NCBI GenBank assembly: GCA_037893245.1
Contig: JBAIAA010000531.1
Coordinates: 2,294,001 to 2,358,000 of the forward strand
From: Crossaster papposus
Taxonomy: Eukaryota > Echinodermata > Asteroidea > Velatida > Solasteridae
Length of the DNA stretch: 64,000 bases
Reading direction: 5' to 3'
The notes beneath the pieces were generated by a model that was not told the DNA's origin, made no database searches, and worked only from the letters and a program-made list of their open reading frames with translations. Both the position numbers and the translations under genes were made by a program. Shown piece after piece: positions 43,526 to 54,830 of this stretch. Numbering within the stretch: position 1 is the first letter of the stretch; the number at the start of each line of letters is the position of its first letter.

Positions 43526-45013
43526 AAGCTTGCGATACAAGCTTGCGGGGCAGCTGATGTTGTGGAGTCTTACCCAGGGTGGCCCAGGCATTGCTGCACT
43601 TTGCCCCTCCTTGTTTGCAGCAATGGTGGGAAAAGACGTGGACATGACAGATATTGACTGCTTAGCAGAGCAAACCACGTCAAATTAGAAAAGGTATGAT
43701 TTATTTTTTACAGAAAATTCACATTCTGGGTGCTTATTTGAATGTTTTCTCGGGCCTGTATGCCGGTTATTTAGTTGGGTTGGGTCCCTCTAATTTGTGG
43801 AAAGAGCAGACATGATGTTTTCCTGTTCTTGGTCTTTTACTTTTGGGGAATGCATAAGCACGAATTACTTGCCAAATGTGATGCTAGAAATTTAATTACA
43901 GCTTGCCAATGATGTTGTTCTATAATACATGTACATTGTAATGCTTGAGATAAATGCCCAAAATTACTCCTGTGTTCCAGTCTTTTTGCTGTATTGTGGT
44001 TTGTACCGGACAGGTGTAGTTATGACATTTTTATGTTACAGCAAATTGTGTCATACGGCAATTTCTGTACACCGTCATGAGAATATATTTTCACACCCGA
44101 TAATGATCAGCTACAGAACGGTCCTTCACTGAATACAAACTTGTTTAAAAGAAATAACAAATACTAAGGAATTGTTTTAGCTGTCAAGCAAGGTATAGTT
44201 GCCGATAATAGGGTAGTGTTACATTCCTTTCTTGTTGTTATGACTATTTTTCAGTTGATGAGCTGTACTGATGAAGCAGAATTCTCAGAAACAGTGGTTG
44301 ATCTGGCTGATTGGATATTGGAGCAAGGCGTCACTAAAATTCACAATGTGACTTTTGCGCAGAGGGACTCACTTGTGAATAGGCTATTCACCCACTGCAT
44401 CTACCATCGGTAAGAACACATTTCAGAATAACTGATCACTTGCATTCAAAAAGCAAATCACTCTGAATTATTCAGTGTTACCATTTTAATCAAATAGTTT
44501 CCCTGTGTTGCTTGCTTCCACCACTGAATGCTAAGAAAAAAAAATTATGAACATTAATACTTTGAAAGAGTAATATCCAGAAAATAAACAGCTTTTGTGA
44601 TACATGGGCACATATCTGCACCGTGATTATGTTTAGATAATTTCCCAAGCATTTATTGTTACAGTTATGGTATGTGTTCATCAATAATAATTGATACTTT
44701 AAAACGACATGCTATTTTAAAGAACGTTTTGACATCCTACTGTTCAAAGGTTTTATGTATTTTATGTCTTTCCTTTAATTACTGTATTTACACAAGGGTT
44801 CATAGTGCAGTGAGACAATTCACAGAAGGTATGGGACCCTTATGGGAGCAGGTTACACAAAACCCAGCCGAGATACAAGCCCTCTTCATCTATGATGCCC
44901 AGCCACTGGCAGTCGGTGATTTCCGCAAGTTTTATGACATTCTTCATTCACCCGAAGGATCAAACAGGACGACACTGTCTATTGTTGGGAACTTTTCCTC
45001 CAAAAGTGTGCAG
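43526..45013 (+). pseudogene. HECT N-lobe exons of copy 2
   Basis: 43526-43693 reads LAGQLMLWSLTQGGPGIAAL, the typical HECT QxxxxxxxxGGPG region, with TAG at 43686-43688. 44255-44409 reads LMSCTDEAEFSETVVDLADW onward. 44797-45013 reads FTEGMGPLWEQVTQNPAEIQ, ALFIYDAQPL and SPEGSNRTTLSIVGNFSS, which match the middle of HECT (LF..., EGSN...). The next expected part, with the catalytic Cys, is not found before the LINE ORF1 at 45273. Confidence 0.7.
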
Positions 45014-45272
45014 GTATTTGCAGTATATGTATCAAGTGTTTTCATTAATTGGTACGATGACTTCGTAGTGAGCAGATGTGTTTTGCAAGAGCTCCGCTCG
45101 TCCTATATTTTACATTTTAAAGTGTGGCATACTGACACCAATGCTCTAATCAATCTGAAGCCCGGGAGGAGTCTGTATTGAGGTGAACTTCTATAACATT
45201 ATTTAGTAACTACAGACCTAAAAGCATACAGAATTTGTTATTTTTGCCTGTTTCTGTAAAGTCAATTTCAGC

Positions 45273-45956
45273 ATGCCTCCGAAGAAGCATACAACCCACG
45301 ACGTTCTTACTATTGACCCTACAGTCCTGTCTGCCGCTCTGGTCGAGGCATTTAAATTAAAGAGTATAATTGATGCCCTCGTTCCAGCACTGACGGAGGC
45401 CTTAACAGATGCCGTTAGCAAGAACATCTATGAGGCTATGGAGTTAGAACTTGTTAAAAGGGATGAAAAAATCGACCAATTCAAGTCGAGAGTCCGCCAT
45501 CTTGAACATCGCCTGGATGACTTTGAACAATACTCGAGGCGCAACTCCTTACTCGTGTACGGTATTCCCGAGAAAGGACAAGAGAATACGGACAATATGG
45601 TCATCGAAGCGGCAAAGCAGCACCTCAATGTTGATATTCCTGCTAGCACCATCGACCGTAGTCATCGTCTCGGCGCAAAGATGGACCGAACTGGGGAACC
45701 ACGTACGCGGCCTATTGTCAAGTTCAATAGCTATAACACACGGGCAGTCTTTTACTGCGCAAGAGCTGGCTTCAAGGGAAAGAACATTTTCGTTTGTGAA
45801 AGTCTGACCCCTGAAAGACAGCGATGGTTAAAACAGGCAAGAAATCATTCCTCGTCGGCGAAAGTCTGGACCCAGGATAGCAGAATTGAAGTCAAGATGA
45901 AGAACAACACTGAGCTAATCATAAACAGTGAACACGATCTCAAGAAACTTCCATAA
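45273..45956 (+). CDS. LINE ORF1 protein (coiled coil and RNA-binding domain)
   Basis: An intact 227-codon ORF from ATG 45273. It has a leucine-rich coiled coil (about residues 20-80), the hallmark LEHRLDDFEQYSRRNSLLVY and GIPE, then DRSHRLG and RPIVKFNSYNTRAVF, the order of LINE ORF1p-type RRM and C-terminal domains. It binds LINE RNA as a trimer in known families. There is no ORF2 right after it; the next LINE domain lies at 48741, so the pair may not be one element. Confidence 0.8.
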   Translation: MPPKKHTTHDVLTIDPTVLSAALVEAFKLKSIIDALVPALTEALTDAVSKNIYEAMELELVKRDEKIDQFKSRVRHLEHRLDDFEQYSRRNSLLVYGIPEKGQENTDNMVIEAAKQHLNVDIPASTIDRSHRLGAKMDRTGEPRTRPIVKFNSYNTRAVFYCARAGFKGKNIFVCESLTPERQRWLKQARNHSSSAKVWTQDSRIEVKMKNNTELIINSEHDLKKLP

Positions 45957-48740
45957 GCCACTAGGACCGCCACTGTCGCCGGAAACTCCAAAACGGAGTA
46001 ATAATTGTATTTTATATGCTTTAATGTGGGGGTTGCTATTCTAATATTTTGTTTTATCATCACTTTTTATAATGATTAGCCCTCGACTTTTATGGGACCA
46101 CTCCGGAGGGGCGAGTCTTTTATGGTGATAATGCTATTACTCTTCCACACTCGGAGAATATAATAATCAGTGCGGGTGCTCTTTTTTGTAATGACACACT
46201 ATTTTACAAAATTAGTCGTGTCCCCTAAAACAATTTTTTTCCAGTTCTCCTACCAAGTCATCTACCTTTTTGTTGTGTTGTATTGTAGCTTGTGTACGTC
46301 TATATGTGTATTGTTTTGTGTATGTGTAGTTACACAGGCTGAGCACAACGCGTGTTTTTAAAATAATTGTTAAAAATAGAAAATGACAATATCTTTCAAT
46401 TATTTTTAGGCAGGGTTAGAAATAATATTTCATATTGTATATCTTCAAAATAACAACAGTTTTAGAATCTGGGAAAGTATTGATTTGGTTTTAGATAAAC
46501 CGTTCGTTTTTCACTTCGCTCACAACGCGAATCATTGCCGCCCGCAAACCAACGTGTAAAAAGTGCACCGCGCTGTGACTCGCGCACTGGAAAACACCCC
46601 TTGCAAAAATGGACTTTTCTTCAAGTGTTTCACTCATCCAATCTGGTTGACCTTTCACCCCAAGGTAGCTTGTGACCGTGACTGTATCAGTACACCTTCG
46701 AAATTCTGAAACATGGCTTCCAACGTTTGTCCTGACCGCTAGAAACTCAAGTACGAAACGGCTCCACAAATCCTGAAATATTCATCCATTGAAAATTTCG
46801 AACATATGGTTGGATAGATTATAGTCTGCAGTTTCTTGTGATATAGTCACATTTTCGTTCTAATAAAAGAAACATTTGAAGAAATCAGCGCGAAAATTGT
46901 TTCGAGTTTTCATCCGTGTCGGCTCTGCGTGACCTGCGTGACCTGTTTTAACGTTAGTAAACATGGCGTATAAAACCGCAACGTAGAAAAGAATTTGATG
47001 GCGTGTTGGACTGCTACTGAAATCGAGCTTCTTCAAAACTGAAAATGCCCAGGTAAGTTTTAGGTAATAATTGTTGTTACATAAGTCATTTAAAAGAAAA
47101 ACATGTGGAAAGGTTACAAATCTTGGTAAAAATACACCGATTTTATAAGAGTAAAACTGGTCAAACTCAAGTGATCGGCAGATCGTGGAAGGGAGTAACG
47201 TTAATAGATATAAAAGCCGTGTTATACATTAAACTGCGTGGGACTTGAGTTTAGTTGTGTGCAATTCGAGCATGCGCAGTTGGTTGCTGGCTGTTGCGTG
47301 TGGTTTTTATTCTCCCCAATAAAACTGTTTATTTCCAATAATCTTACTTCTAATCAAGTTCTAATACAGTGGGTAAAATGTTTGTCATTTTCTGATTTAG
47401 CAGCCAATATGCAAGTTTCATTTCTTTCAATTTCAGATTACCGGTACGGTACAGCAATCCAGTGCCTACCTGTACCTTTGCAAGTTTTCATTGACGGAGA
47501 CCATTTACAGCACCATTGACACATCAGACACAAGCTAACGACAATCATCCTCCAGTGCTGGATTGTCCTGGTCTACAACAACCATGTAGTTTCAAACATC
47601 AACCGGCATGTCACCAAAGCTAAGAAGACTAGAGACTTTCAACACTTTGCCAAATAATTACTGGACTGTCAAAATCAAACCCGGCCCTACGGAATAACAC
47701 CTTATTAGCTAGAAAATAAGCTAGTGTTTTCTGTTGTTGTTTCAAACCAAAAATTGAATACGCATATTTAATTAGTTGTCCCAAATTTTACTATTATTAA
47801 CCACCAGCTCGTGCCGGGATTATTTTGACCAGACCCAGGCGGGTTGAGGCCGGCATCTGATAGGTACCGGTAGCACTCACAGATGCCTGATGCAAGCCGG
47901 TCATCGACGTATATTTCCGGCCTCGATCCGAGTTGCTCTCGTGGCGTGTTTATCATCCATTTTAAATTAATGTTTAAGAAGACTTAAAATGACTCATTTG
48001 CATATATGCATAAATATATGTGGCTGAAATGTTTCAGAGGGTTATTTCATTGAACATCAAGTACAAAGATGGACAAAATTTACAATTTGTTTGTACCTAA
48101 TTTAAATATGAATATATAATTAGCTAGTAATTAGCTAATTTGCATAATTAATGAGTTTTAATAAAAAAACTTTACTCATCCAGTAGCTCTTCATACCATT
48201 GTACTATATTTCAAATTTCACCTCAAAAGACCAATCACAGCTTGAGTTATCCCATTTATGCATATTAATTAGCTGGACTTAGTCATTTTTGCAGTAATTT
48301 CATGTCTGCAAATGGCCAAAATGTTGAAATTTGCATTTTTCAACAATTTTTTTAAAATTAGCATTGACATTTGGTCAATTTTTTTTTGTTTTAAATGCCT
48401 AATTGAGTGTAAACATGTCAAACAATATGCTGTATTAAACTATTTTTGCTTATCTTTTAAATCAAACAAAGGCCCCAAATTAGGAAAAATTGAATTTTTC
48501 ACATTTTTAACCATTTTTAACAGGTTTTCGGACCTTATCGGAAATCTGTAAAATGCCATATCTCATGAATGCCACCACCAATTCTCACAATTCTTGCAGA
48601 AAAATAAATATTTCAGAGAGATCCCTTATGCAGAACTGAAATTAAACTTGTTTGATGTGTTTTAAATTTTGGAGTGCTCTGCCGTGAGACCCGGGTATGC
48701 ATGTTTATTAAACTCATTTTAATACTCACTTGTACGGTGA
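45957..48740. other. Stretch between LINE parts, no clear gene
   Basis: 45957-46450 looks like LINE inter-ORF sequence. Around 46930-47060 there is an isolated possible first exon ending ATGCCCAG before GTAAGT, but no following exon is recognised. A minus-strand reading of 92 codons at 46769-46491 shows no known domain. 48000-48700 is AT-rich without features. Confidence 0.4.
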
Positions 48741-49674
48741 ATGGCTTCATCAATGGTTCATGATGCACCAGTAGTTGATCCTAATTTAGATCCTGATCTA
48801 AACCTAGATATGCCTGATATTGCTTGCGAATATTATGATCAGGACCAGTACTTGGATAATTTTTCCCAACCAGATAATTTTAAATGTTTGCATATTAACG
48901 CTCGTAGCTTGGCAAGCAGTATATCTAATATTCAGCAATATCTTAATATTCTGAGTAATAATTTTTCTATTATTGGTGTTTCTGAAATATGGCTGAAGAA
49001 TATTGATGATCCCTTGGTTATACTTAATGGTTATGTCATGGAAGGTTTTTGTAGACAACACAAGCGAGGAGGAGGTGTGGCTTTTTACATAAAAGATGAT
49101 CTCAATTACAAGACTCGTCAAGATCTTTGTTCTAATACTGAAGACTTTGAGTCTTGTTTTATTGAAATTGAGAATTCTTCCTCGGGTAATATCATAGTTC
49201 GGATTGTATATAAACCCCCTGATGTTTCTTGTTCTAACTTTACTGACTCATTTAATGATGTATTAGTTCACATTCAAAACGACAGGAAACGGACGTATAT
49301 TATTGGTGATTTTAACATCAATTTATTGCAATATGATACAAGTAGTAGTATTTAAAATTTTATTAATATGTTGTCATCTAATTTTTTCTTTCCGCTTATC
49401 AACAAACCTACTAGAATAACGTCCGATAGTGCCACGCTCCTTGATAACATATTTACCAATGAGTATTCAGATCACAGATGCGGTATTTTAATTGCTGATA
49501 TAAGTGATCATCTTCCTGTGTTTGCAGCTGTAAATAATTATTCCAGAAATACTTCCTTTAAAATGAATTCTTCCAGGCGTGACTTCAGTGACACTAATAT
49601 TCAGCATTTTATTCAAGATCTTCTTGATACTAATTGGGATTATATCACTAATTCTGATAGTGTCAATGATTATC
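48741..49674 (+). pseudogene. CR1/Jockey-type LINE endonuclease
   Basis: From ATG 48741: FKCLHINARSLASS (first EN block with Asn), IIGVSEIWLKN (catalytic Glu), RGGGVAFYIKDD, VRIVYKPPD, YIIGDFNINLL (Asp-Asn). A stop at 49353-49355 is followed in the same sense by PLINKPTRITSDSATLLDNI and ADISDHLPVF (Asp-His). All catalytic residues of an APE-type endonuclease are visible, but the gene has one stop and is cut before RT by another LINE at about 49675. Confidence 0.82.
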
Positions 49675-50486
49675 GCCGACTCAGAGAGCTTGGTATTTGT
49701 GCTGTCAAGCCAACACGGAGGGGCCACAGGTCTTGGGCTAAACAACAAAAGAAACCTATCTCAGTCTTGGCTCTCCGTCATGAATCCAGAAAAACAACTA
49801 ACTGTGGACAAACCTGTGCAAATCCAGGAAACTTGATTGCCATATCCCAGCACCAAACTAAAACCACTTCATGGAGTAACTTTGCACTCTGGAACTCTCG
49901 TTCACTAAAACGCAAGACGGCTTAAATCACTGACATCATTATTTCTCAAGGTATTGACATCTGTGCAATTACTGAAACCTGGCTATGTGGAGATGTTGAC
50001 ATCGTGACAACCGTGCCCTTGCTGATCTCAATAATACATTACCTAACTTTCAGATCTTTCAAAGACCTCGATTAAACAGAGCTGGTGGGGGTGTGCTTGT
50101 CTGCCTAAAAAAGAGTTTCCATGTGTCTCAAAACGAAACTAAAACATTTGACTCGTTTGAGTACATGGACTTGTCTAGTATTACTGCCAGTTTAAACGCA
50201 CCTCTCCGACTGTTTGTGATATATAGACCGCGGAGATTATTGGATAAGACCCCAACAGCTACAAGATTTATGCAGGAATTTTCCATCTTGCTGGAACTCA
50301 TAATTTCCGATGCCAGCCATGTCTTGATTGCGGGAGATTTCAACTTCCATGTGGACAACACGTCTGATAGAGATGCATCAATTTTTAACGATCTGCTTGA
50401 TTCTGTTGGATTGAAGCAACATGTATCCACTCCAACACACCGTGATGGCCACACACTTTGGATCTCCTACTGACAAGGTCTTCAGA
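49675..50486 (+). pseudogene. L2-like LINE endonuclease fragment
   Basis: Reads FALWNSRSLKRKTA, a TAA at about 49922, DICAITETWL, then after shifts GGGVLVCLKKSFHV, VIYRPRRLLDKTPT, LIAGDFNFHVDN and STPTHRDGHTL. These are L2-group endonuclease blocks. It has a stop and at least one shift, and ends at about 50486 next to a (TTTA)n tract. Confidence 0.8.
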
Positions 50487-50900
50487 TGATTTTATTTATT
50501 TATTTATTTATTTCATTTCTTTACCCAGGGTGTGCCCAAACAGTTTAAAACTGGTTTTCATTGGGGCCCTGCATACATCATCAAATAAAATAACAGTACA
50601 TATTATAAATACAAGGATATTACAGGAATTCAAAACATTAATACTAATTCTGATTTACGAGATAGGCGAAAACCCGCCCAAAAAAAAAACCTTTTGGGAG
50701 AAAAATAAGAAGGGGAAATTCGTATCCGGCTCCACATTATAGTGGCAACCAAGTTCTAACTCCGTAGATTTGCGCAATTGGCATAATATCTAACAGATGA
50801 CATGTCGGAGCTCCGATTTAAATATGCTTAATGAGTCCAATGTTCGCAATTGTTCGGACAGATTATTCCAAATATTTGCACCACTCACAGCGAACAGGAT
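50487..50900 (-). pseudogene. LINE 3' end, minus strand
   Basis: The plus strand begins with (TTTA)n, the complement of a LINE tail. On the minus strand a reading around 50900-50790 gives VSGANIWNNLSEQLRTLDSL, a typical C-terminal phrase of LINE ORF2. The rest is non-coding. Confidence 0.6.
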
Positions 50901-51511
50901 GAAAACTATTTTCTTAAAATTATATTAAAAAAAGGGCAACTTATATTGCCCCAAAAGTCAACTTTATTCGTTTTCCCATGCAAATTCTATATTATTAACC
51001 TGATAAGATGCAATATTTGCCGTGACGTACTGATGCAGCTGGTTTTTAACACTAATAAATGCAAGTACTTAAAATATGACACAAATTGGCTCTCGTTCAG
51101 TAGTAGTTTTATTAATAAACCAATCTTTCAAAATGAACAAAATGCTTTAATTTTTCCTACACAATGTAAAAACCTGTTTTGTGGAAACACAACGCTTGTT
51201 ATCCGTACAAAATAAACAAACAATTTGCCTTAAAGTAAAAATAGTAATTACTAACACTGCCTGATGGTAAAAAACACCTTTCACTAAAATCATCAAGGAG
51301 AAGTCAACATCTTTTTGTGTACTAACTGGTATATATTCATTTAAGAATTAATATGAAGTTCGTAGGATTACCAAAGTAATGATTTGATATGTTACACAAA
51401 ATATACCAAAAAATCTGAATAAATCTTGTCACTGCTGATGCTGCCTAAGCCAATACATCGCAATGGCTGTTGTGTGATAACAAATTGGTGATTCCAATGC
51501 ATATTCAGATG
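50901..51511. other. Stretch without recognised features
   Basis: AT-rich. A plus-strand open frame at 50850-51215 has no domain that I recognise and does not look coding. Confidence 0.4.
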
Positions 51512-51618
51512 GACTCTCATAATGGCCGGTGTATGATCAGTGACCGGCTATTCCAATAGACTCTCATAATGGCCGGTGTATGATCAGTGACCGGCTATTC
51601 CGATGGACTCTCATAATG
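51512..51618. repeat. 47-bp tandem repeat, about 2.3 copies
   Basis: GACTCTCATAATGGCCGGTG recurs with period 47 at 51512, 51559 and 51606. The last partial copy runs straight into the DIRS repeat at 51618. Confidence 0.85.
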
Positions 51619-51766
51619 TGGAATTTCTTCTCGTCATCGAATGACAGAAGGGCTCATTGAGCCGTGACACAGCGCATTGTGTTGCGTAACTCCATGGAAG
51701 TATAAAACGATTGTACACAGCAATGCTGGTTCCTTCTCGGTTTGAGCATTCATACCTTGCTTTAAC
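51618..51766 (+). repeat. DIRS/Ngaro-type direct repeat, copy 1
   Basis: 149 bp, repeated with two mismatches at 55216-55364. It starts GTGGAATTTCTTCTCGTCAT and contains TATAAAAC. It lies 54 bp upstream of the gag ATG and so acts as the left terminal repeat and probable promoter. Confidence 0.85.
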
Positions 51767-51820
51767 AATAACGATACACGTCCTGTGCATGCACACGTAC
51801 GTTACTAGTACTATACGACC

Positions 51821-52468
51821 ATGATGGACGAAGACCACAGCCAGTCCACAAATTGCGATATATTGGCCGCAATTCGAGATCTTCAACAGAAATTTGCTTC
51901 GTCCTGCAAGAAGCAGAAGCTGTCGGACAATCCCGCTAACTTAAAAAGCGAAGGCAACAAGGAGCAGTACGACCACTCCGTGAAGGTTGCTGCATCAATC
52001 GAAGAGGCGTTGGCATCGCTAGAACTTGACGATGTTTCAGCGGTGAAGGCCAACCTAAAAGAGGCACTAGACGCTCTACACCAGCGACAGAAGCTGATTC
52101 GTCTGGCTGACCGCTCTCCGCTTGGCTGGGCGACTGTTAAAGAGTACGTGGCAGACGACTTAGCCGACAACTCCGATGACGAAAAACGGCTCCGCAAGGC
52201 CGAGAAATCGGCCACAGCAAAGAAAGCAGAAAATGCCAAGAAATCTAAGGCAAAGTCAAAGTTCCGTACGCCTTCGTCTTTTGCTACTAGCCAGCCTAGT
52301 TTTCGTCGCTATACCAGCCCACCAATCCCTTTCCAGCCCTACAGCACTGACAACAGAGTATGCTACCAGTGCGGCATTAAAGGGCACGTTCGCCCAAACT
52401 GTCCGGCTTTGCGAGCCTTGCGCAGTGGACAACATCCCAGCGCAACGAGCAGAAGCACAAGCATTTAA
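51821..52468 (+). CDS. DIRS Gag-like protein with CCHC knuckle
   Basis: 215 codons from ATG 51821. The N-terminal region contains a short helix (ILAAIRDLQQKFAS), then helical Ala/Leu-rich stretches, a long Lys/Ala/Glu-rich charged segment at about residues 120-155, and one CCHC knuckle at the end (CYQCGIKGHVRPNC). It overlaps the RT frame by about 290 bp, as is common in DIRS elements. No stops are present. Confidence 0.8.
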   Translation: MMDEDHSQSTNCDILAAIRDLQQKFASSCKKQKLSDNPANLKSEGNKEQYDHSVKVAASIEEALASLELDDVSAVKANLKEALDALHQRQKLIRLADRSPLGWATVKEYVADDLADNSDDEKRLRKAEKSATAKKAENAKKSKAKSKFRTPSSFATSQPSFRRYTSPPIPFQPYSTDNRVCYQCGIKGHVRPNCPALRALRSGQHPSATSRSTSI

Positions 52469-54830
52469 TAGACCAGCGCAGAACCCAACACTCGTCAATG
52501 TCACCGCTCTTTCCGTAGCCGAACATTACAATGCATCCCCTTGCTTGGCTCGGAATCTTCCGATTGGGCGTACATGTCCTCAATCGTCCATTTCTACAAA
52601 GACGGTTCTAGGAGCTTCAATTTCCCAGAGCTCACGCACTCATCAACCTAGTGGCCCCGCCCGAGTTGCAGCGGTACATTTGCCACCACCGCAACAGCCC
52701 GTATCAACGACGTGCAACGAACCCTCGTCAGGCGGTGCACGCGAATGTCATCCCTACGCAGACTTTGACACGGGCAGTCCACCTATCCTTTCCTCCATCG
52801 AAGTCAGGAACTGGGAAACGACCGAACTTGACAAAGACGACAGTGCGGCTGCTCACAACGTCCCAAGGGGCGTTAAAGGTAAAATAAAAGCACGTTTACC
52901 ATTTTGGATTAACGAGCTAAAAGCAAATGCTTTGGTCATTGATACGATCAGTCATGGGTACAAGATACCTTTTACATCTTTGCCTACCCAGTTTTATGCT
53001 AGGAATAATGCATCCAGTTTGGAATACGCAGAATTTGTTGATTCCGCCATTAACGATCTATTGTGTAAACATTGTATTGTGCAGGTTCATTCTCGCCCTT
53101 ATTGTTGCAACCCTTTGACAGTCGCAGTAGGTAAGAAACTCCGCTTAGTTCTAGATCTTCGTCACACAAATCAATTTATTTCGAAAGTCCAATTTGAATA
53201 TGAAAATCTAGACCAAATTGCTCAAGTTTTGGATACGAATCAGTTCTACGTCTCTTTTGATTTTGAGTCCGGTTACCATCACATAGACATTTACGCTCCT
53301 CATCAAAAGTATTTAGGCTTTACCTGGCAAAACTCCGACAAGCACACTAAGTCCTATGTCTTCACAGTCCTTCCATTTGGCCTGAGTAGTGCCTGTCATA
53401 TTTTCACAAAGGTCGTCAGACCTTTAGTCTATCACTGGAGGGCTCGAGGAATTTTTTCCTTTGTGTATATTGACGACGGCCTCATCGTTTCTAATTCGTA
53501 TGAAGAAGCTATCACCAATAGAACGGTCGTTCAGAGTACAATTGCGAATAGTGGATTTGTGCTCAACGTTAACAAATGCATTTGGGAGCCCACGTCGTTA
53601 TTACAACATTTGGGGTTTATTATTGACTCTAACTCGGCTTCCTTTTTTATTCCAGAACAGAAGAAAGTCAAGTTGTTGTCATCTATACATGGCTGCATAT
53701 CAGGCCAACGCCCATTTCGGGTGCCAGTCAAAGGTTTGGCTTCAGTTGCGGGGCAGGTGATTTCCATGACTCCCGCCCTTGGCCCTATTGCTAGATTAAT
53801 GACAAGGAATTTGTACCGTGTCATTGAATCCCGTACCTCTTGGTTTCATGTTGTCCTCTTGCCTTGCGAAGGGATCTTAGAAATGCGATTTTGGGAAGAA
53901 AACATTCGAAAGTTGAATGGATTTCCTTTTAAATTCCGTTTAGTCCCCACGATGCAGCTTTATGCTGACGCCAGTGGTACTGGTTACGGAGGCTTCATTC
54001 AAGATAAGCCCCGGATGCGTTTTCATGGTATGTGGTCCTCTGTAGAAAAAAACAAAAGCTCAACTTGGCGCGAGCTGATGGCTATATACCGCATACTTTC
54101 AGAAGCTGCCCCTGCGCTGGCTAACGAAAAGATAAAGTGTTTCACTGACAATTCTAGTGCTCCCATTATAATCAAATGCGGCAGTACAAAAAGCGATTTG
54201 CACGAAGTGGCCCTGGGCATTTTTTATCTCTGTAGACAGCACAATATTGTCTTAATTCCAGAATGGTTGCCTAGAAATGAAAACACCATAGCCGATAAGA
54301 TTAGTAAAATAAGGGACTATGATGATTGGGGTATAGACACCCATTCTTTTGCATTAATCGATGCCCTGTGGGGCCCCCATACTGTTGACCGTTTTGCTTC
54401 GACGCATAACAGGAAGATTTTGAATTTTAATGCTAGGTTTTGGTGCCAAGGCGCTTCGGCAGTCGACGCCTTTTGTCAAAATTGGTCAGGTGAGAATAAT
54501 TATTTTTGTCCCCCGGTGTCCCTCGTTGTTCAAGTCATTAGACGAATCAAATCGACTAGGTCGATTGGAACACTGATTCTGCCAAAATGGCCTGCCGCCT
54601 ATTTTTGGCCTACAATTTGCCCAGACGGCAATCATCTTGACACTCACATTTGTGATTGGAGGCTTTTGCGGGCAACTTTTACGCCCCCCTCATTGGGCAA
54701 CAATCTGTTGTTTTCTGAGTACCCTAATTGTTTAACGTTGGCCTTGAGGTTCGACGTTACAAAGCCTCCCCGAACCCGCAATGGCGGGTTTTGTTGCAGC
54801 CAATTAGGCTACTGTGATTTGTGCACGTAA
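52176..54830 (+). CDS. DIRS reverse transcriptase and RNase H, intact frame
   Basis: 884 codons without a stop; the first 200 are probably not all translated, since they overlap gag. RT: KLRLVLDLRHTNQFI, FDFESGYHHIDI, TVLPFGLSSACHIFTKV and the catalytic FVYIDDGLIV. Then LASVAGQVISM, RNase H (MQLYADASGTGYGGF, WRELMAIYRIL, CFTDNSSA) and EWLPRNENTIADKISKI, a DIRS hallmark after RNase H. Downstream blocks ALWGPHTVDRFAS and FCQNWSGENNYFCPP are also DIRS features. It copies the element's RNA into DNA. Confidence 0.9.
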   Translation: MTKNGSARPRNRPQQRKQKMPRNLRQSQSSVRLRLLLLASLVFVAIPAHQSLSSPTALTTEYATSAALKGTFAQTVRLCEPCAVDNIPAQRAEAQAFNRPAQNPTLVNVTALSVAEHYNASPCLARNLPIGRTCPQSSISTKTVLGASISQSSRTHQPSGPARVAAVHLPPPQQPVSTTCNEPSSGGARECHPYADFDTGSPPILSSIEVRNWETTELDKDDSAAAHNVPRGVKGKIKARLPFWINELKANALVIDTISHGYKIPFTSLPTQFYARNNASSLEYAEFVDSAINDLLCKHCIVQVHSRPYCCNPLTVAVGKKLRLVLDLRHTNQFISKVQFEYENLDQIAQVLDTNQFYVSFDFESGYHHIDIYAPHQKYLGFTWQNSDKHTKSYVFTVLPFGLSSACHIFTKVVRPLVYHWRARGIFSFVYIDDGLIVSNSYEEAITNRTVVQSTIANSGFVLNVNKCIWEPTSLLQHLGFIIDSNSASFFIPEQKKVKLLSSIHGCISGQRPFRVPVKGLASVAGQVISMTPALGPIARLMTRNLYRVIESRTSWFHVVLLPCEGILEMRFWEENIRKLNGFPFKFRLVPTMQLYADASGTGYGGFIQDKPRMRFHGMWSSVEKNKSSTWRELMAIYRILSEAAPALANEKIKCFTDNSSAPIIIKCGSTKSDLHEVALGIFYLCRQHNIVLIPEWLPRNENTIADKISKIRDYDDWGIDTHSFALIDALWGPHTVDRFASTHNRKILNFNARFWCQGASAVDAFCQNWSGENNYFCPPVSLVVQVIRRIKSTRSIGTLILPKWPAAYFWPTICPDGNHLDTHICDWRLLRATFTPPSLGNNLLFSEYPNCLTLALRFDVTKPPRTRNGGFCCSQLGYCDLCT

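Larger units (their letters stand above)
40100..45013 (+). pseudogene. SAM ... HECT ubiquitin-ligase-like gene, copy 2 (decayed)
   Basis: Exons with good GT/AG borders: 40100-40162, 41402-41513, 41759-42193, 42618-42863, about 43526-43693, 44255-44409 and 44797-45013. Order: SAM domain, basic linker, a GGGG/LFFPQGKN domain, an Asp/Ser/Asn-rich linker, then HECT N-lobe parts. This resembles the G2E3-like HECT ligase family that is expanded in marine invertebrates. HECT ligases pass ubiquitin from a catalytic Cys to substrates. The C-lobe with that Cys is not found. In-frame stops (41896-41898 and 43686-43688), a shift near 42105 and a doubtful exon near 43245-43310 make it a pseudogene. Its start lies 52 bp after the end of MULE copy B. 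Confidence 0.75.

Noticed and set aside
46491..46769. A 92-codon minus-strand ORF
   Set aside because: No recognisable domain, no flanking splice signals or conserved partner.
50458..51215. Plus-strand ORFs of 94 and 121 codons
   Set aside because: No domain, LINE tail on the opposite strand, AT-rich composition.
52256..52583. Minus-strand ORFs opposite DIRS gag and RT
   Set aside because: They are antisense shadows of clearly recognised plus-strand genes.
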